A DNA stretch of 64,000 nt from Benincasa hispida (GCF_009727055.1 NC_052359.1:63769440-63833439), one strand, 5' to 3'. Counted from the stretch's first letter, positions 1 to 13,713 are shown. Notes: generated from the letters alone by a model not told the origin. Made by a program: numbers and translations.

Positions 1-140
1 ACCTGAAAGCTAAGTCACTTTCACCGAAATAATAACAACAATAATAAATAAATTATAAATTATAAAAATTGTGGGTCATTTTCTTCCGACTCAAATTCAC
101 CCAAATTTAGTTTCTATCATTCCCCTTCTATTAGGAAATG

Positions 141-558
141 TGTAACGATCTAAGAGTAAAAGAGATACATAAATAAATCAAGATCACATTCGAATGATAG
201 GGATCCCAAAGACACGAAAACATGGTTAAAAAAGACTTAAATGAATTGAAAGTTACTATTTATTACAACAATGTGCACTTTCTTTTTTGATGACTCAATC
301 ATAAGAACTTCAAAGTTAAGCGTGTTTAGCTTAGGTCAATCTTATATTAGATAACCTTCTAGGAATTTTCCTAAGATAATGTGGGTGAGGACAAAACATC
401 CTGAAAGGACCCATGTTGAGGATAGTCTTCACTTTAACAAGAAGTTCAAGACAAGCAAGGAGTGCCAGATTGCAGGGGATCTAGGAGAATGCCAGGACCA
501 TGAGGTGTCAAATTTGGATTTCGAATCCTGATCTGAATCTTGGATTTGGGGTGTTACA
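141..558 (-). mobile_element. Ty3/gypsy-type solo LTR with 5-bp target duplication
   Basis: The segment begins TGTAACGATC and ends GGGGTGTTACA, so both ends carry the TG...CA-type LTR termini. Read on the minus strand it starts TGTAACACCCC, a start common in plant Ty3-type LTRs. It is flanked on both sides by the same five bases, AAATG (136-140 and 559-563), which is the target duplication. No coding internal region lies next to it, so I call it a solo LTR left by LTR-LTR recombination. The termini and the duplication are seen directly; the Ty3 assignment is inferred from the terminus. Confidence 0.8.
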
Positions 559-2687
559 AAATGATTTTCTTACCGGCTTATAAATGAAAGACCATATTTA
601 AAAGGGCTTCATTTATGTTTTGATATTTTTAATATGTTTATTTAATAGTTTTTTAGTTTAATAATTAATGATAGAGATAATAATCAAACTATCAACCTTA
701 TAAATGAATAATACTCTCATTTTACAAAACTCATTAAAGTTTGAATTAGATTAGAAATAAGATATATAATTCAATTTTACATATTTCTCCTAAATGAAAT
801 ATCCAATAATTGTTTTTTCAAAAAAAAAAAAAAAAAGAAAGAAAGAAAGAAAAGTACATATAGAATAAATTTTGGGGTCATACTTCTAGATGACTAATAT
901 TTTAGTCTTGAAATATGGTGAGGATTAGTGAGAAAATGTTAAACCTTTTCATGAACTAACAATTTAAAGAACAAAATCTTATATTCGTAGATTTGATTAA
1001 AAAAAAGATAAGAGGTTTAATGATTGCAATCTAAAAGTACCTCTAAAATGGGATTGACATAGTTGACCAATCCATCATTATGAAATAAAAAGCTATTTGA
1101 CTTAGAGCATAGGTGCTTCATGACACCTCTTTCCTTAGGAATCTATAACAATCTTATGAACCATTCAATTTTTCTTTTCATTTACTACAAAAATATTGTT
1201 TCTATAATCATCTTAAATTAGGAATGACAAATGGATAGGACTATGATAACTAAATTATAATGGAATGAAGAATCTTTAATTGGATCGAAGAAGAAAAATG
1301 TTATGATCTTTGTATCAATTTTTCTACTGTTTATGTGTAATAAATTACAGAGAAAGTCAAAATTTGATACTAAGTAAATGATTGAAGCATGTTTTATGAC
1401 AAGTATGTCAATTGTACCCTTCAAATGTCACAAGAAGATGCTATATTATGGTACCAATGTCAAAGAAGACTTGCTATATTCCATGGAGAGTTGCTACATT
1501 CTTGCTTTGTACAAATTTGAAGAAGCCCAAGCTACTTCTCCAAGCATTTCTTTTCTTTGGTGGAAATGCTTTTTGGAAACTAAAGGCTCCCAAACAAAGT
1601 ATAAGTGATTTTTTTTTTTTTTTTGAAAAAAAATGAAATTTGTCTCAAATGCTTTGCTGACATACATAATTGTTACAAAATGAAAAAGACAACTTTCTCC
1701 AAGTCAATTATAATCTATAACTCACAATTCAATTAGAACACGAAATCTATGCTATATATAAAACGAGATATGATGGGAGAATCTTTACATCTTCATTTTG
1801 TCCTTGCATCTTTTAATAATTCTTATCAAGGTGTTTATATGTGAAACGATGTTAATATAAATGAAACTTTTACGATCAAACTGCTGAGATATGTCTAAAC
1901 GAACAGTCACATCATTTGTTCTATTACAATTGTTTGGGTCAAATTGGTTATATGACGGAGTGATTTGTGATCTAAACCGTAGATATGAACCATCACCATC
2001 TAATTGAGAACATATGTTTGAAATGATGGTAACATTGTTTGCCTCCTTACAACTATTTCGATTGAAGTGGTGTATCATTATATATATGGGTGTGATTTAG
2101 ACTATAGATATGAAACATCACGATTTAATGGTGTAGACTTCCAATTTCATGTCCAATAAACCTATGAATAGGCCAAAGACTTATTAGACACAAAATTGAA
2201 ATTAAGAGATTTATTAGATACAAAAAGCTTAAGGACATGTTAAATATTTTAAAAGTTTAGGAACCTACCTAACATAAAATTGAAAGTTAAAAAATTTATT
2301 AGACATTTTAGAAAGGTTAGAGACAAACAAACACAAACCTCAAAAGAAAGGACCAAATTTAAAATTTTATCCACCCAAAAAAAAAAAAAAACATATAAGC
2401 TTAGTTTGGAAGAAGATAACATCTCACCATTGTGGAAATATATGATGAGAATTGTTATTATACCATTAAGTAATAAAATTACAAACTTAATATCTCATTA
2501 TTCAAAACATTCAAATATTGAAGAATTCAAGTAAATTATGTACAAAATTATGAGAGAATCATTTGGTGGCTTACCTGAATGGCTTGAATAATCCTTTTGG
2601 AAAACCATAAAGTAGAAAGAACCTTCTTCTTCTTTCATCTTATGAGTGGGCTATGTGTTTGGGCCTTTTATATAAACATGGGCCGGA
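559..2687. other. intergenic, AT-rich, no gene seen
   Basis: No exon-like reading frame is supported here; open frames are short and compositionally random. It contains a poly(A)/GAAA stretch near 823-852. The part from about 2130 to 2300, with repeated 'ttattagacac(a)aaattgaa' phrases, resembles the intronic segment at 10.12-10.30 kb and is probably a dispersed repeat. The end of the region is the 3' flank of the carboxypeptidase gene. Confidence 0.5.
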
Positions 2688-3206
2688 TTAATATTGGGCC
2701 AAGTCCAAGTAATATTGTGAAAGCCAATCCTGAATGATATTGAGCTCCTGCTTTCTCACATCTTTCAGCCATTTTGGATCTTCAGGATTAGAGAATCTCA
2801 AGTCTACATGATGAGCTCCTGTTTCATTCCAAATATAAAAATTTAAAGGTAATTTCATTGGATAACACTTTTAGGGATAATAATTAAAGGTATAATAACA
2901 TGTTTAAAGAATTGATAGACTCTTAGTAATATGGTCTATTATTGATAAACCCCTACTAGTGATATGGACTATCACTTATATATTTCGAAAGCAAAATCTA
3001 AATTTTGTTATATTTACAAATTCTTCTGCATTGTTCTATATTTACAAATACTTTGGGTCTAATTACTGTATTCGCAACGAAACTTAACTTTAAATGGTTT
3101 GTGTTTGTTTCTAAGTTAGCAATAAAGTGAAATAATTATGGTCTCAATAGATTCATCAAAAAAAAAGAGAGAGAGATAACATATCAATACTATGACAGCC
3201 AAACTA

Positions 3207-3242
<36 letters not shown>

Positions 3243-6200
3243 ATGTGATGAATGCTAACCTTCCTTTGCCACAATGGCTATTATAGTTGAGGATATGTTT
3301 TTCAGCACTCTGAAGACAAAGCATCAAAAGAAAATGACTAAAATGTTAACATTAAGAGCCAATTGTAAGCAATTAAATAAGAATTGCCATAAAGATATGT
3401 ATAGAAGGGAAAGAGAGATAAAGAGTTACCCTCCACCACTCCAAGGATCTCTCAAGCCATTGAAGAAGATTATGTTGCTTCCAAACCTTTTCAGAACTCT
3501 CTCAATATTCTGCATCAATCTCACTTACAACTTACTTTTCTGCCCATGTTTAGATTCTAATTAAATTTCCATAATTTAGTGAAACATTTAGGTCTCGTTA
3601 AGTAACCATTTCGTTTTTTGTTTTTATTTTTAAAAATCTTTGAAAGCAAAATTCAAATCAAATGAATGATCATATATCGTCAAGTTTCAATTTTGCCACC
3701 AACAATTTGAAATTACCAACCAAATCCATATATATATATATATATTTTAATTCTCCCTCTTAGACATTATAATAAAGGTTCTTAAGTAACAAAGCAGAAG
3801 AAATTTAGGAAAAATAATGAAACAATATGTATACATAAGTAGTGTGTTTGGGTTTAACTTGTCAAATGTTAAATGTGGTGTATTTTAAAAAAAGAATTTA
3901 AATAAAAATGATTTTTTTTAAAAACAATTTTTTCTATAGTCATTCCAAACAAACTCACAGAGGTGGAGAATTGAATCACTAACTTTTTATTAAAAGAAAT
4001 TAAAAGTTAAACCTTTCTCTAGTCCTGTACTCTTTAATTTGTGATAGTTTATGTCTCGTTTGTTAATTATTTAGTTTTTAGTTTATGTCTCTTTAATTTT
4101 CAAAATTTAACTTGGTTTTTTAAACAATTGGTAGAAGATAAATAGCAAATGAAGAAATTTAGAATTAGAAATAATGTTTATAGCCTTAATTTTCAAAAAC
4201 AAAAACAAAAAAACAAAATAGTTACCAAACGGGACTTTAATTTTTGAACCTTAGTTAATCCATACCAATGAAAAACTTTTTAATCCATACCAATGAAAAA
4301 CTTGTTATAATGGAGCAACCTAATCTTTATAGTTTATAAACAAATTTAGCCCCTAATTAGTTTAGATCTAACATATAATAACTTCTTTTCATGATAGAAA
4401 CTAAATAAACCTTGTTTAAATTTTTTGAAGTATAAATACTAAATTTAGCTTGTTATAAAGTAAAGTATGGTGACTAATTAAATTGAATAACTTTAGTATA
4501 CTTCATCATTCCTAGGGGGACCCCGGTTCACAAACAAGGATTTCTTGACCCTGGTCCCAACTGATAGACAAGATAGCAAATAATGGGGTAGAGACAAAGA
4601 AGAATGATGGTTGGTAATCCATGTCTAAGCTAAGAAGTAAATGGATGGGAAAGAAACTTACATGGCCCCCATAGTGTGTGGGGATCCAAATACGACGAGG
4701 CTCCACGTTATAGAAGCGTTTGCAGAAATGAAGTCGATCTGCAAAGTGCCATGTTGAAGCTGGAAATATGCTTTCTTCTGTGTTACCACCCGTTGGCAAT
4801 ATCATCTCCGTACATGCCTGCACTCATTCATACACATAATTCAGATTTGGATTATCCAATTCTTTCCAAAATCTGCCGAACTTTGCTAATTTCAATATGG
4901 CCCTTCTTCTAATATCACTCCACTCAACGGTCTTTCTTCCCGTCTTTGTCATATTGCCTCCAAGTTGTAACACAATTTTATGTCAGTTGAATTGTACTCA
5001 TGTTAGTCATTCATTTTGAGATTTATAAAAATGATGAAAACTAAATTTATATAGGTAGGAAAGTCCATGACTTATTTTTGGAAGTCTAAAAGAGATCAAC
5101 CCAACTTTTTGAAAATCTGTCTTTTTTTCACATTTTGCTTATAACATCATCGGATAAAATTTTACTAAAATAACAAAAAATGCAAGCGTGATGGGCTTTG
5201 CTCCTTAATTCTCACTCCTCACTCCAAGTCTTACCTTCTTCCTCTTTCAATCTATAACTTTTTTTAAGAAGGAAAGAGATTGGCAAGAACCAAGAAGTGA
5301 AAAAAATTATGGTCAAAGAAAGGAGAGCGATTGTGAATTGAGGAGTGGGAGTGAGATAGGGGAGCAAAATTCATCATATGTGCATGTGGTAGATAATTTC
5401 TTTAAGCTTAGAAATTTTCACCTGACGCAGGTAGAAGGTAAAAAAACAACTTCGATGATCAAAAGTTGGGTCAAATCTCTTTAAACTTAGAACTTCAATG
5501 AATGTGGTAAATAATTTCCTATTTCATGTACCTTATGTTATATCAAGAAAATCTTAGTCAAGCAAATCCTTTAAAATGAAATGAAAATCAATAAGATTGG
5601 GGAAGAAATAAATAAAAGATTTCCTTCCATTTCAAAGAAAGTGTAGTCTTATTTTTTTATTTAGAGTAGAAAAGGGAAAAGAAAGTGGAGTGTAAAGTTT
5701 TCTCTTCACATGAAAAATGTTGGCAATAGGTTGCGTAAAATCTCATATTCAATCAATATTTTGACCCATTTATAGCACTTTTTTGACATTGGATACACCA
5801 AACATCACATCATTTTCCATCATGTATTTGTCTTTATCACTGCCAAATCCTTATTTTACCTCTCTAAATTACTTCATTTGCTTAAGCATATCAAATCTTA
5901 AATGTACATTTACTCCTTTTCCGACTTCAATATTTTCAATATTTTCAAATTTATTTTCCTCCGCATCATCAATTTTTCAAAACAACCATCATTCATATGG
6001 ATGTCATGTAATAATCATAATATTAAATTTATGAGACAGGTTAATATTTATACATTTTGAAAGTTTATATCAAAAGAGGTAAATCGTCATTTCAATTATA
6101 TCATATAAAAAAAAACATAGAATGCTACTAGAGTAAAATGTTCATTTATTAATTTAACTTTTTTTCATATCGACATGGATATTTTCGTTGACATTTTTTT

Positions 6201-9200
6201 ATAAAAGTTTAGTTCTCCACATTTTTGCCAAAAACAACATTTTAAACCTAAGTGATAATTCCTTTTTTCATTAGTAATTTAAACTCCAATGGTTGACATT
6301 TAGAATCAGATCTTATATGACAAGTGTTTGAATATATAACCTCTTGAACTAACTTGTTCTGATACCATCTTAAATCGTCGATTGACTCAAAAGGTTAAGC
6401 TAGTAGGTAAAGAAAAAATTAATCTTATACCATCTAATAAAGGATTTGAGGAAGATATTCAACCTTAAAAAATGTTAATTAAACGATGACTTTACTTAGC
6501 TATACCATTAAAATATAAGATGAAAATTTTACTAAACTTTGAAAACACACAATAGAAAAGAAAAAAAAAAGTTGAAAAAACAATATATATAATAAAAAGA
6601 AGGGAATGATATCTTTTTGATCCCTAAGTTTTGGCTTAGTTTCTATTTGGTCCATAGGTTTTAAAATGTTACAAATTTAGTCCTTAAGTTTTGGAATTTG
6701 TTTCACTTTAATTCCTAAGTTTCATAATATTACAATTTTACCTTCAAGGTTTGAGTTTTGTTTCAATTTGGTCACTAGGTTTCAAGATTTTACATTTTTA
6801 ACCTTAATTTTTCATTTAATACTCAATTTCAATCATTGACAATATTTTTTTATTAATTAATAATAGTTATAAAGTGAAATTTTAAATTTAATTTAAGAGT
6901 GATAAAAATAGTAAAACTTAAATTAATTATAATTCTTTTAACGATTTTAAATTATCAATATAAATTAACTCTAAAGACGAAAAGTGAGTATTTAGTTAAA
7001 AATTGAGGTTAAAAATGTAAATCTTGAAATATAATGACCATATTAAAGCAAAATTCAAATGTCAAAAGTAAAATTGTAGCATTTTAAAATTTAGAAACTA
7101 AATTGAAATCAAACTCAAAATTTAAATATTAAATATATAATATTTTAAAATATATAAATTAAATAGAAATTAGACCCAAAAATTCGAGAACCAAAAAAAA
7201 AAAGGAGAAGGAAGAGAAAAAAGAGAGGTGAAAATAAAAAGAACCTGCCAAGTCCAATCTCCAAGATCGTGAGGATCAGAATCATCGTCGAGATCAAAAC
7301 ACGTGGCGGTCCCAGTGTAGTTATAATAGACGTTAGCCGCACCATACAACTTCGCAAACGTGTCGTTCCCAGTCGTTGGATCGTCAATCGCCTTGCACAT
7401 CTGCACCATTCATTCCCACAACATTTTTTCTCTTTCATTTTATTTTTATTCATTTTCCTTAATGCAAATATTATTATCATACTTTTAGTTTTAAAAAAGG
7501 GCTGTTCTTAAATATAAATATTTTCATGGAATATTTTTAAAATTTCGTTGTCCATCAATGTAATAAATAGTGATTTGAAAAGTTATTTCCAACAATTTTG
7601 TCGTTTAAAATAGTCACCCTCTAAAAAATAGTTAAATAAAAGAAAGAGTAAGAAAGAATGTTATACCTGTTTAACTGGATAAGCTGGCAGGGGATTTAAG
7701 AAATTAGAGGGCGTGGGATAATCGGTCATTGCTGTGTACAAAATTGCAGTATACAACCAATTTTTAATCGATTCTGACTCCGCCTCTCTGAATTAATACA
7801 CTCATTGCATATTATTTTTTTCCCACACATATATATTTAAAATAAGTACGTTATATTATAAATAATAACAATAGTCAAATAAAGCACTTACATAACAAAT
7901 AGATAAAATTATTAGGAAATAAGTGTGCATTTCTTTTAACATGGAAAATAAATTCTAATTAAATTAATCTTTTAATAGTTGTTAGTACGAGAGAAATTTA
8001 ATTGGTTAAGATTTTATAGTTTTGATTAAAAGATTAAGGATTCAAATCTTTACGATTATTAGATTTAAGAAAAATTGCTCTTTGAAATCATCCTTAGCTA
8101 CAATTTCAGAAGAACTTTCTATATTTAAGAAGAAAAAGAGATGGTACAACATGAGAACTTCATTTTTATTCCAAACATTTCTATAATAGTTTTTTAGAAA
8201 GAAACAATATTTTATTATTTTTATATATTTCCTTTAAAAGCAACTCTGTAAGGAATGATTCATGTGTTTTCTAATATCTATCACTTTATCACTTTAATTA
8301 AAATAAACAAAAAGGTTATACAATACATTGTCTCTAGAATACTTTTATTTCTCTAGTTTCTAAATTTCATAAAACTTCACATTTAAACTTTTAAATCATT
8401 TCCTTTTGTATTTAGTATTGTCAACACTATAACGAGTCAAACATAATTTGACTAGCCTAAATTTATTCTAATTTTCATTGTAATTAATTGTTTGGAGTAT
8501 ATGTTACAATAGTACTAAAATTTTCTTTGACATATCATTAATAATACTAAATATTAATAACTAAAATTAAATACGAACATTATTCAATATTAAAAAAATG
8601 TAGTTAAAATAATATAAAAAATTTCACAGATAAAAAAAAATGTCAAATTATTTACAAAAATACAAGAAAAAAAACATTAATAAACATTTATATACTTCTA
8701 TCAGTGTATCACATAATATCAATGATAAGTTTCTATCAGTTTCTATCATCGGTAGACACTAATAGACTTCTATCAGACTCTATCAAATAAGATTAAATTT
8801 TACTATTTTGTGTAAATAATTTTTTTTTTAATTTTTGAAAATTCATTTAAAATTTAAGGATTAAATGAATACTAAGCTTAAAAATAAGTAGAAAGTAAAT
8901 TTATAATGGTAACTTTTTTTAAAAAAAAAAAAAAAAAAGAAAAGAAATAATGGAAATATAAAAGCATTGAAGAAATGATATTGAAAAGAGAGGGAAAGAG
9001 AAAAAGGATACATCTAGTAAAAAAAAAAAAAGAAGTAAAAGTAAAATAAACTTACTTGCAAAATTTGAATGAGTTACGAAGCAACTGGGGGCCTCCTGGC
9101 TGGTTTGAAGTAATATCAATCTGCTGCCATGACCCTTTAATCACTCTGTAACAGTTCTGACTTTCACTCTGTACAAATTTCCCCCACACGCAATCACTTT

Positions 9201-12200
9201 CATATTATCTATTTTTTCGTTCATTAAATTAACCTAGTTTAGTTCATAAATTTTTAAGGAGAGACGGTTATTAAGTATGAATTTAATAAGTTTGAGTTTT
9301 TGAGATATAAAATTATAGGATAAAGTTTCTCAATAATTATGAAAAATAATTAAGAGGAGAAGATGAAGTCGTCCATAAATGTGAAAAGTAGAGATAGAGA
9401 AGAAGATGAAATTACCAGTTAAATATGTAGAAAAAAATGGAAAGATGGAGTTAATCGATCAATATATAAACTTTAATGGTATTTACTATTTAAATTGAGT
9501 TATTTATACCAACTTAAAAAGTTGGTGGGCAAAATGACTCTATAAAAACTCCGCCATGAACTAAAAAAAAAAAAGAATTATCAAGTCTAATAGATTTCTA
9601 TTTTGTGTTTATGATCTATAAATCATTTGAAAAATTAAAAATAAAAAATCACTATAAACTCATGATGTTAAATCAATTTAGACCATAGATTTTCAATTAA
9701 TCTCTATTCAATTTTGCTAATTTACTTACTAATTTTAATAAAAAAATAATGTTAAAATCTTCGTAAACTCGTTCATTTCAATAAAATAAAATTTTAAATA
9801 AAGTAAGTTTGATCAATGCACAAATTAACTATTTAATAACTTTGCTAAAGATCATAACTTTCAACAATTTTTTTTTAGTTTTATTGTTGTTTTTTCTTTC
9901 AAACTTAATCAATTTCGTATCGTACCTACGTTTTATAATTCATTGAACAGATAAAAGTAAACTTAACGACATTTGAAGCAAGAACTTATTAGAGAGTTAA
10001 AATTACAATACTTTCTAAAGTTTAAATCTAAGATTGCAATACTTATACAAGTATATGGTCCAATTTGATCCAATCGAAATTTAGGTAAAAATTGCTTTTT
10101 TCTTAAATATTTTAAAAAATTCACAACTCTAGTAGACACAAAATGGAAAGAGTTTCTTAGACATAAAATTCAAATTTATATATAATAGATCATTACCTTT
10201 TAAACATAAAATTAAAAGCTGGAGACTTTTTAACCACTTTTCAAAGTTTAAAAATACAAATTCCAAGGTTTAGGGAATAGATTTGTAATTTAATAATTTT
10301 TTAAATACGTCTCTATAAAGAGGGTTTTTTTTGGTTATATAATTAGCATTGTTGTCGTTTTAGTTGTTTTGTTATTTGTGTCGCAATGTTGATTGGCATA
10401 TTCGTTAATAATTTGTTGCTATATACAAAGACACAAAGCATGTGAGGTTGTTCTTAATTGAATGTAAGATGATTTTTAATTATATTTATAGCTCTTAGCT
10501 TTCAACCTCAACCCCAATGTTACATCATCATATTATTACGGGACCACATTTCATTTTTTATTGTTTACATTATTCTTTTCTTTCTCAATTCACATTAATT
10601 CATTTTATTTTCTATATTTACTGTCAATTTGTTTCAACATCTTTTATCTCCTTTTCATCCAGTTTTCAAAATTATTCTCTTACATTTAGCTAATTACATC
10701 ATGTCACTTTTTTTTTTTTTTAATAGTTTTTTGAGGAAAAAAAATTGTATTAGCAACATAATAGCTTGTAAAGTTCTTTAAAGTTGAAGGGTAAAAGTTT
10801 GGATTTCTCCATCTACCTATGCAGTTAAAATTAGCCTAAAATATAAACTTTAGTCCCTAATATTTTGACAGTTTTTTTTAATCTCTTATGCTTTGACTCA
10901 TTTTTTAAAGTTCAACAACAAGTGAAAACAGTCGAAGCTTAGATTTTTGGGATGGTTGAAAATATCGCAATCAAACTCAGAATATTTATAAATATAGTAC
11001 GATGCAAAAAAATTTGCATATATAACAAAATTTAGGTTTTGTTTTCGAAGTCTATCAGTAATAGATCATATCACAAGTGAGAGTTTGTCAGCAATAGAGT
11101 TTATCACTAATTGATTTTGCTATATTTACAATTTTTTAAAAATAATATCATTACACTTAATTATTATTCCTAAAAAGTGCCACCCAATTTAATTATCTTA
11201 AATCCTTTTTTTTTTTTTATCAAAGACACAAGTATTGACCAATTGAATTATACTTAAGTTAATTGATAATTTCTATGACATGTTTTTTCTTAGACTATTT
11301 TCAAATATAAGAATATGAACAAAAATATTTATAAATATAGCAAAATATCACTAACTGTTTGCGATAGACTACGATAAACTATTATTTGTGTCTATCTATG
11401 TCATGATAGACATAAATAGTAGTCTATCGCGGTCTATAAAAAATATAATATACTATTTTACTATTATTTATCAATATTTTTAGCAGTTTTATCATTTAAA
11501 ATAATTTCTCATTTTTGATGTAGCATTATGCCAGGTCAATTTTAACATTCATTGTTGAAAAAGTATTCCAAATTGAAAAGGAAAAGTAAAGAAGAGAGGG
11601 CAATTTGCCAAAAAGAAAAGTAAAGAGGGGAGAGACCTTGAAATCTTGGGTGATGATGTTGGTGAAGGCATAAGGAGAAGTAATGTTTTCAAGCTGAAGA
11701 ATGGGAGCAGATGATGCTAAAGCTCCAATGGCAACGTGAGGGTATTTCAGTCTAAACCATGCTGCCAGCACTACATTACCCACCAAAGCAAGAGTAGATG
11801 TAATAGGGTTAAAAAAATACACTTTTTTACCTTAGTTACTCCATATCTTTTAAATTTGTAACAATTTAATGTCTAAAATTTTATAATAGAGGTAGTTGCA
11901 AATATAATCGTTAGTCCCAAAATATTTGTAAATATAGTACAATACAAAAAAATTTTACAGATATAGCAAAATTTAGATTTTGCTTTCAAAGTCTATCAGT
12001 AATAGACTTTATTGCGAGTAGGAATTTATCATATCATATCACTGGTAGGAGTCAATCAACGATAGAATCTATCACTATTAGATTTTGTTATATTTGCAAT
12101 TCTTTAAAAATGTTGCTATATACTCAATTCTTATCCTTAAAAGTACTACCCAATAAAATTACTCTTAATAGTATGTAAGGATTTAGTTCCTATCGCAAAA

Positions 12201-13713
12201 AGATATTTTTAAGATTTTGTTAAATATCATTTACATAGTACCAATTGATTAGGAATCAAATTAGTTTATAAACTACAAAGACTAAATGTTATGTAATGAA
12301 AATTGACAAGTAAGTTTAATGAGTTTTTTTATGGTAAGGATTAGATTATTACATATTTAAAAGTATAAGAACTAGATTGCTACAAACTAAAGTTCAATGA
12401 CTATATTATTATTATGTGAAAGTTCGAGGACAAAAATGTTTTTTCAATCATGTAATATATAATGATAAATGATAAATATTAAATAATATGTACAATGATC
12501 AATAGAACAAGAAATGTCTAAAAGATGATTGTTTAATTATTTTTAAGTAAATAAATAATTTAAGCATCATTCAATTACTTAAGATAGATGTTAGATGTTT
12601 GAATCTTCGGTACAAGAAGTTAAAAACTCCCTTTGTTAATCACCTTTTTTTTTTTTTGTTTAAACATTTAAATTCAAATTGAAGGATGATACTATATGCT
12701 AATAAATTGTTGATGACTCAGGCTATGGCAAGGATGCATGACAAATTTTAGTAAATATACATCTATATAGATTAAAATAACAACAATATTAACGATAATA
12801 AATTAATTTTAATTTTTTTTTTTTTAAAAAAAGCTCAAAATTAAGAACTTGAATTTAAATTTATTTCAAATTAAATAGTTTATAATAGATTAAAATTAAA
12901 ATTAAGAACTCCATGGCAATTCAAACAATGGTCTCCTAAGAATTTACCCATAGAAATTAAACAAAGAAAAAAAGAATTCAATGGCGTGATGAAATCAAGA
13001 AAGTGGAAAGTAAATCGAGAATGGCGATTGACTTACTTCCTCCGTAAGAGCCGCCAAAGACCAGAACCGGCGAATCAATCGCCGACAAATTCTTCTTCAA
13101 ATCGGTGATCAGAGTTGCATAATCGGCCAACGCTTGTGTGGAGCTCAGAAATCCAAGCGTACTCGAATTACTATTAGCCACATCTTCATCTCCCCCAAAC
13201 GGAATCGATTTCCCGTAAAATCTATGCTGCAACACAAAATCGGTAGAGTTTGCAGATGAACAGAGAAGAAATTAAGGCAAAAGGAAAAGGAAAAAAGAAG
13301 AAGAAGAAGAATAGAAATTGGATCGTGTATACCTCGATGAAAACGACGAGGGCACGGAAATGAGGAGCGGATTGGAGAAGAAAACCGGTGTTCTGTGCAA
13401 ACCATTCGATATTACCTTCGTTGCCGGTGTAAACGAAGATGGGAGCATTCTCGGCGGCGCCGCCCCAATAGGTGTGGTTGATGAGATACCTTTGCTGAAA
13501 GGATTGGTAGCTTATGGGATTGAAGTTAAAGTGGTCGAGGATCTGAGTGAAGAAGTTGGTGCGGTAATGGCGGAGGGAATCGATTGGGGGATTTTGAGGG
13601 CGGAGAAGGAGGGAAGAAGAGAAGGGAAGGGGGATCTTGGAGAAGGAAGAAGAGAAATGGAAGGAAAGGAAGAGGAAAAAGGAAAGGGAGAGGGAAATGG
13701 ATGGAGCGGCCAT
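2688..13713 (-). CDS. lysosomal Pro-X carboxypeptidase-like serine peptidase (S28 family), 10 exons
   Basis: Exons in transcript order: 13713-13333, 13226-13037, 11770-11637, 9168-9056, 7787-7667, 7400-7245, 4817-4662, 3509-3430, 3309-3260, 2818-2688. All introns are GT-AG, phases agree, and the total of 1512 nt gives 503 residues plus TAA. The family cleaves Pro-X bonds at C-termini in lysosome/vacuole or apoplast. Residues 1-25 form a hydrophobic, Ser/Leu/Phe-rich signal peptide. The nucleophile motif GGSYGG (Ser about 187) spans the exon 2-3 junction (GGA-A / TG). The acid is Asp about 438 in NGLRDPWSGGG, split over exons 8-9. The base is one of the two His in GAHHVDLR (463-464). Other family signatures are VFIEHRFYGKS and LASSAPIL. 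The first ATG was chosen because it gives the signal peptide. Length is normal for the family, and nothing looks broken. The gene has no readable TATA box upstream. Confidence 0.93.
2880..3090 (-). repeat. dispersed 'tatagcaaaattta...tctatcagtaatag' repeat, intron 9 copy
   Basis: In reverse complement this matches the segments at about 10.97-11.18 kb and 11.92-12.16 kb: 'aatatttgtaaatatagta', 'gcaaaatttagattttgcttt', then a run of 'tatcactagtgatag'-like palindromes. It lies inside the last large intron of the carboxypeptidase gene, just 3' of exon 9. No coding potential is visible; it is probably a short non-autonomous element. Confidence 0.5.
3210..3239. repeat. (TA)n microsatellite
   Basis: An almost perfect TA dinucleotide run of about 15 units in the intron between exons 9 and 10 of the carboxypeptidase gene. 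Confidence 0.9.
6603..7185. mobile_element. fold-back (long inverted repeat) MITE-like element in intron 6
   Basis: The left arm (about 6605-6815) consists of phrases such as 'ccctaagttttggcttagtttctatttggtc'. The right arm (about 6990-7185) is the decayed reverse complement of the same phrases ('caaattcaaatgtcaaaagtaaaattgtagcattttaaaat'). A central AT-rich stretch separates them. A similar single arm occurs at about 49.03-49.16 kb in the first hydrolase gene. I infer a non-autonomous inverted-repeat transposon; the ends and target duplication are not resolved. Confidence 0.5.
8256..8640 (+). repeat. about 0.38-kb dispersed repeat, copy 1 (intron 4 of the carboxypeptidase gene)
   Basis: This segment, starting 'catgtgttttctaatatctatc', matches 24343-24720 closely along its whole length with scattered substitutions and the same orientation. 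No reading frame is conserved. It lies in the intron between exons 4 and 5. Both copies end at the same kind of 'tttcacagataaaaaa' sequence. Confidence 0.75.
8641..8830. repeat. cucurbit-type 'tatcagtg...tgatagac' repeat
   Basis: Runs of 'ctatcagt', 'tatcaatgataag' and 'ggtagacactaatagacttctatcag' are followed by 'tactattttgtgtaaataattttt'. The same arrangement occurs at 62165-62390 and in part at 36.97-37.10 kb. It abuts the 0.38-kb repeat in the same intron. Confidence 0.5.
10960..11185 (+). repeat. dispersed repeat, copy downstream of exon 3
   Basis: 'gaatatttataaatatagtacgatgc ... aaaatttaggttttg ... tctatcagtaatagatc ... tgccacccaattta'. It is a direct repeat of 11.92-12.16 kb, so the two copies bracket exon 3 of the carboxypeptidase gene (11637-11770). 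See findings. Confidence 0.6.
11915..12165 (+). repeat. dispersed repeat, copy upstream of exon 3
   Basis: This is the direct-repeat partner of 10.96-11.19 kb, with the same order of phrases (Tatagca-run, tctatcagtaatagac, 'aaaagtactacccaat'). A third plus-orientation relative lies at 15.06-15.20 kb and a minus-orientation one at 2.88-3.09 kb. Confidence 0.6.
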
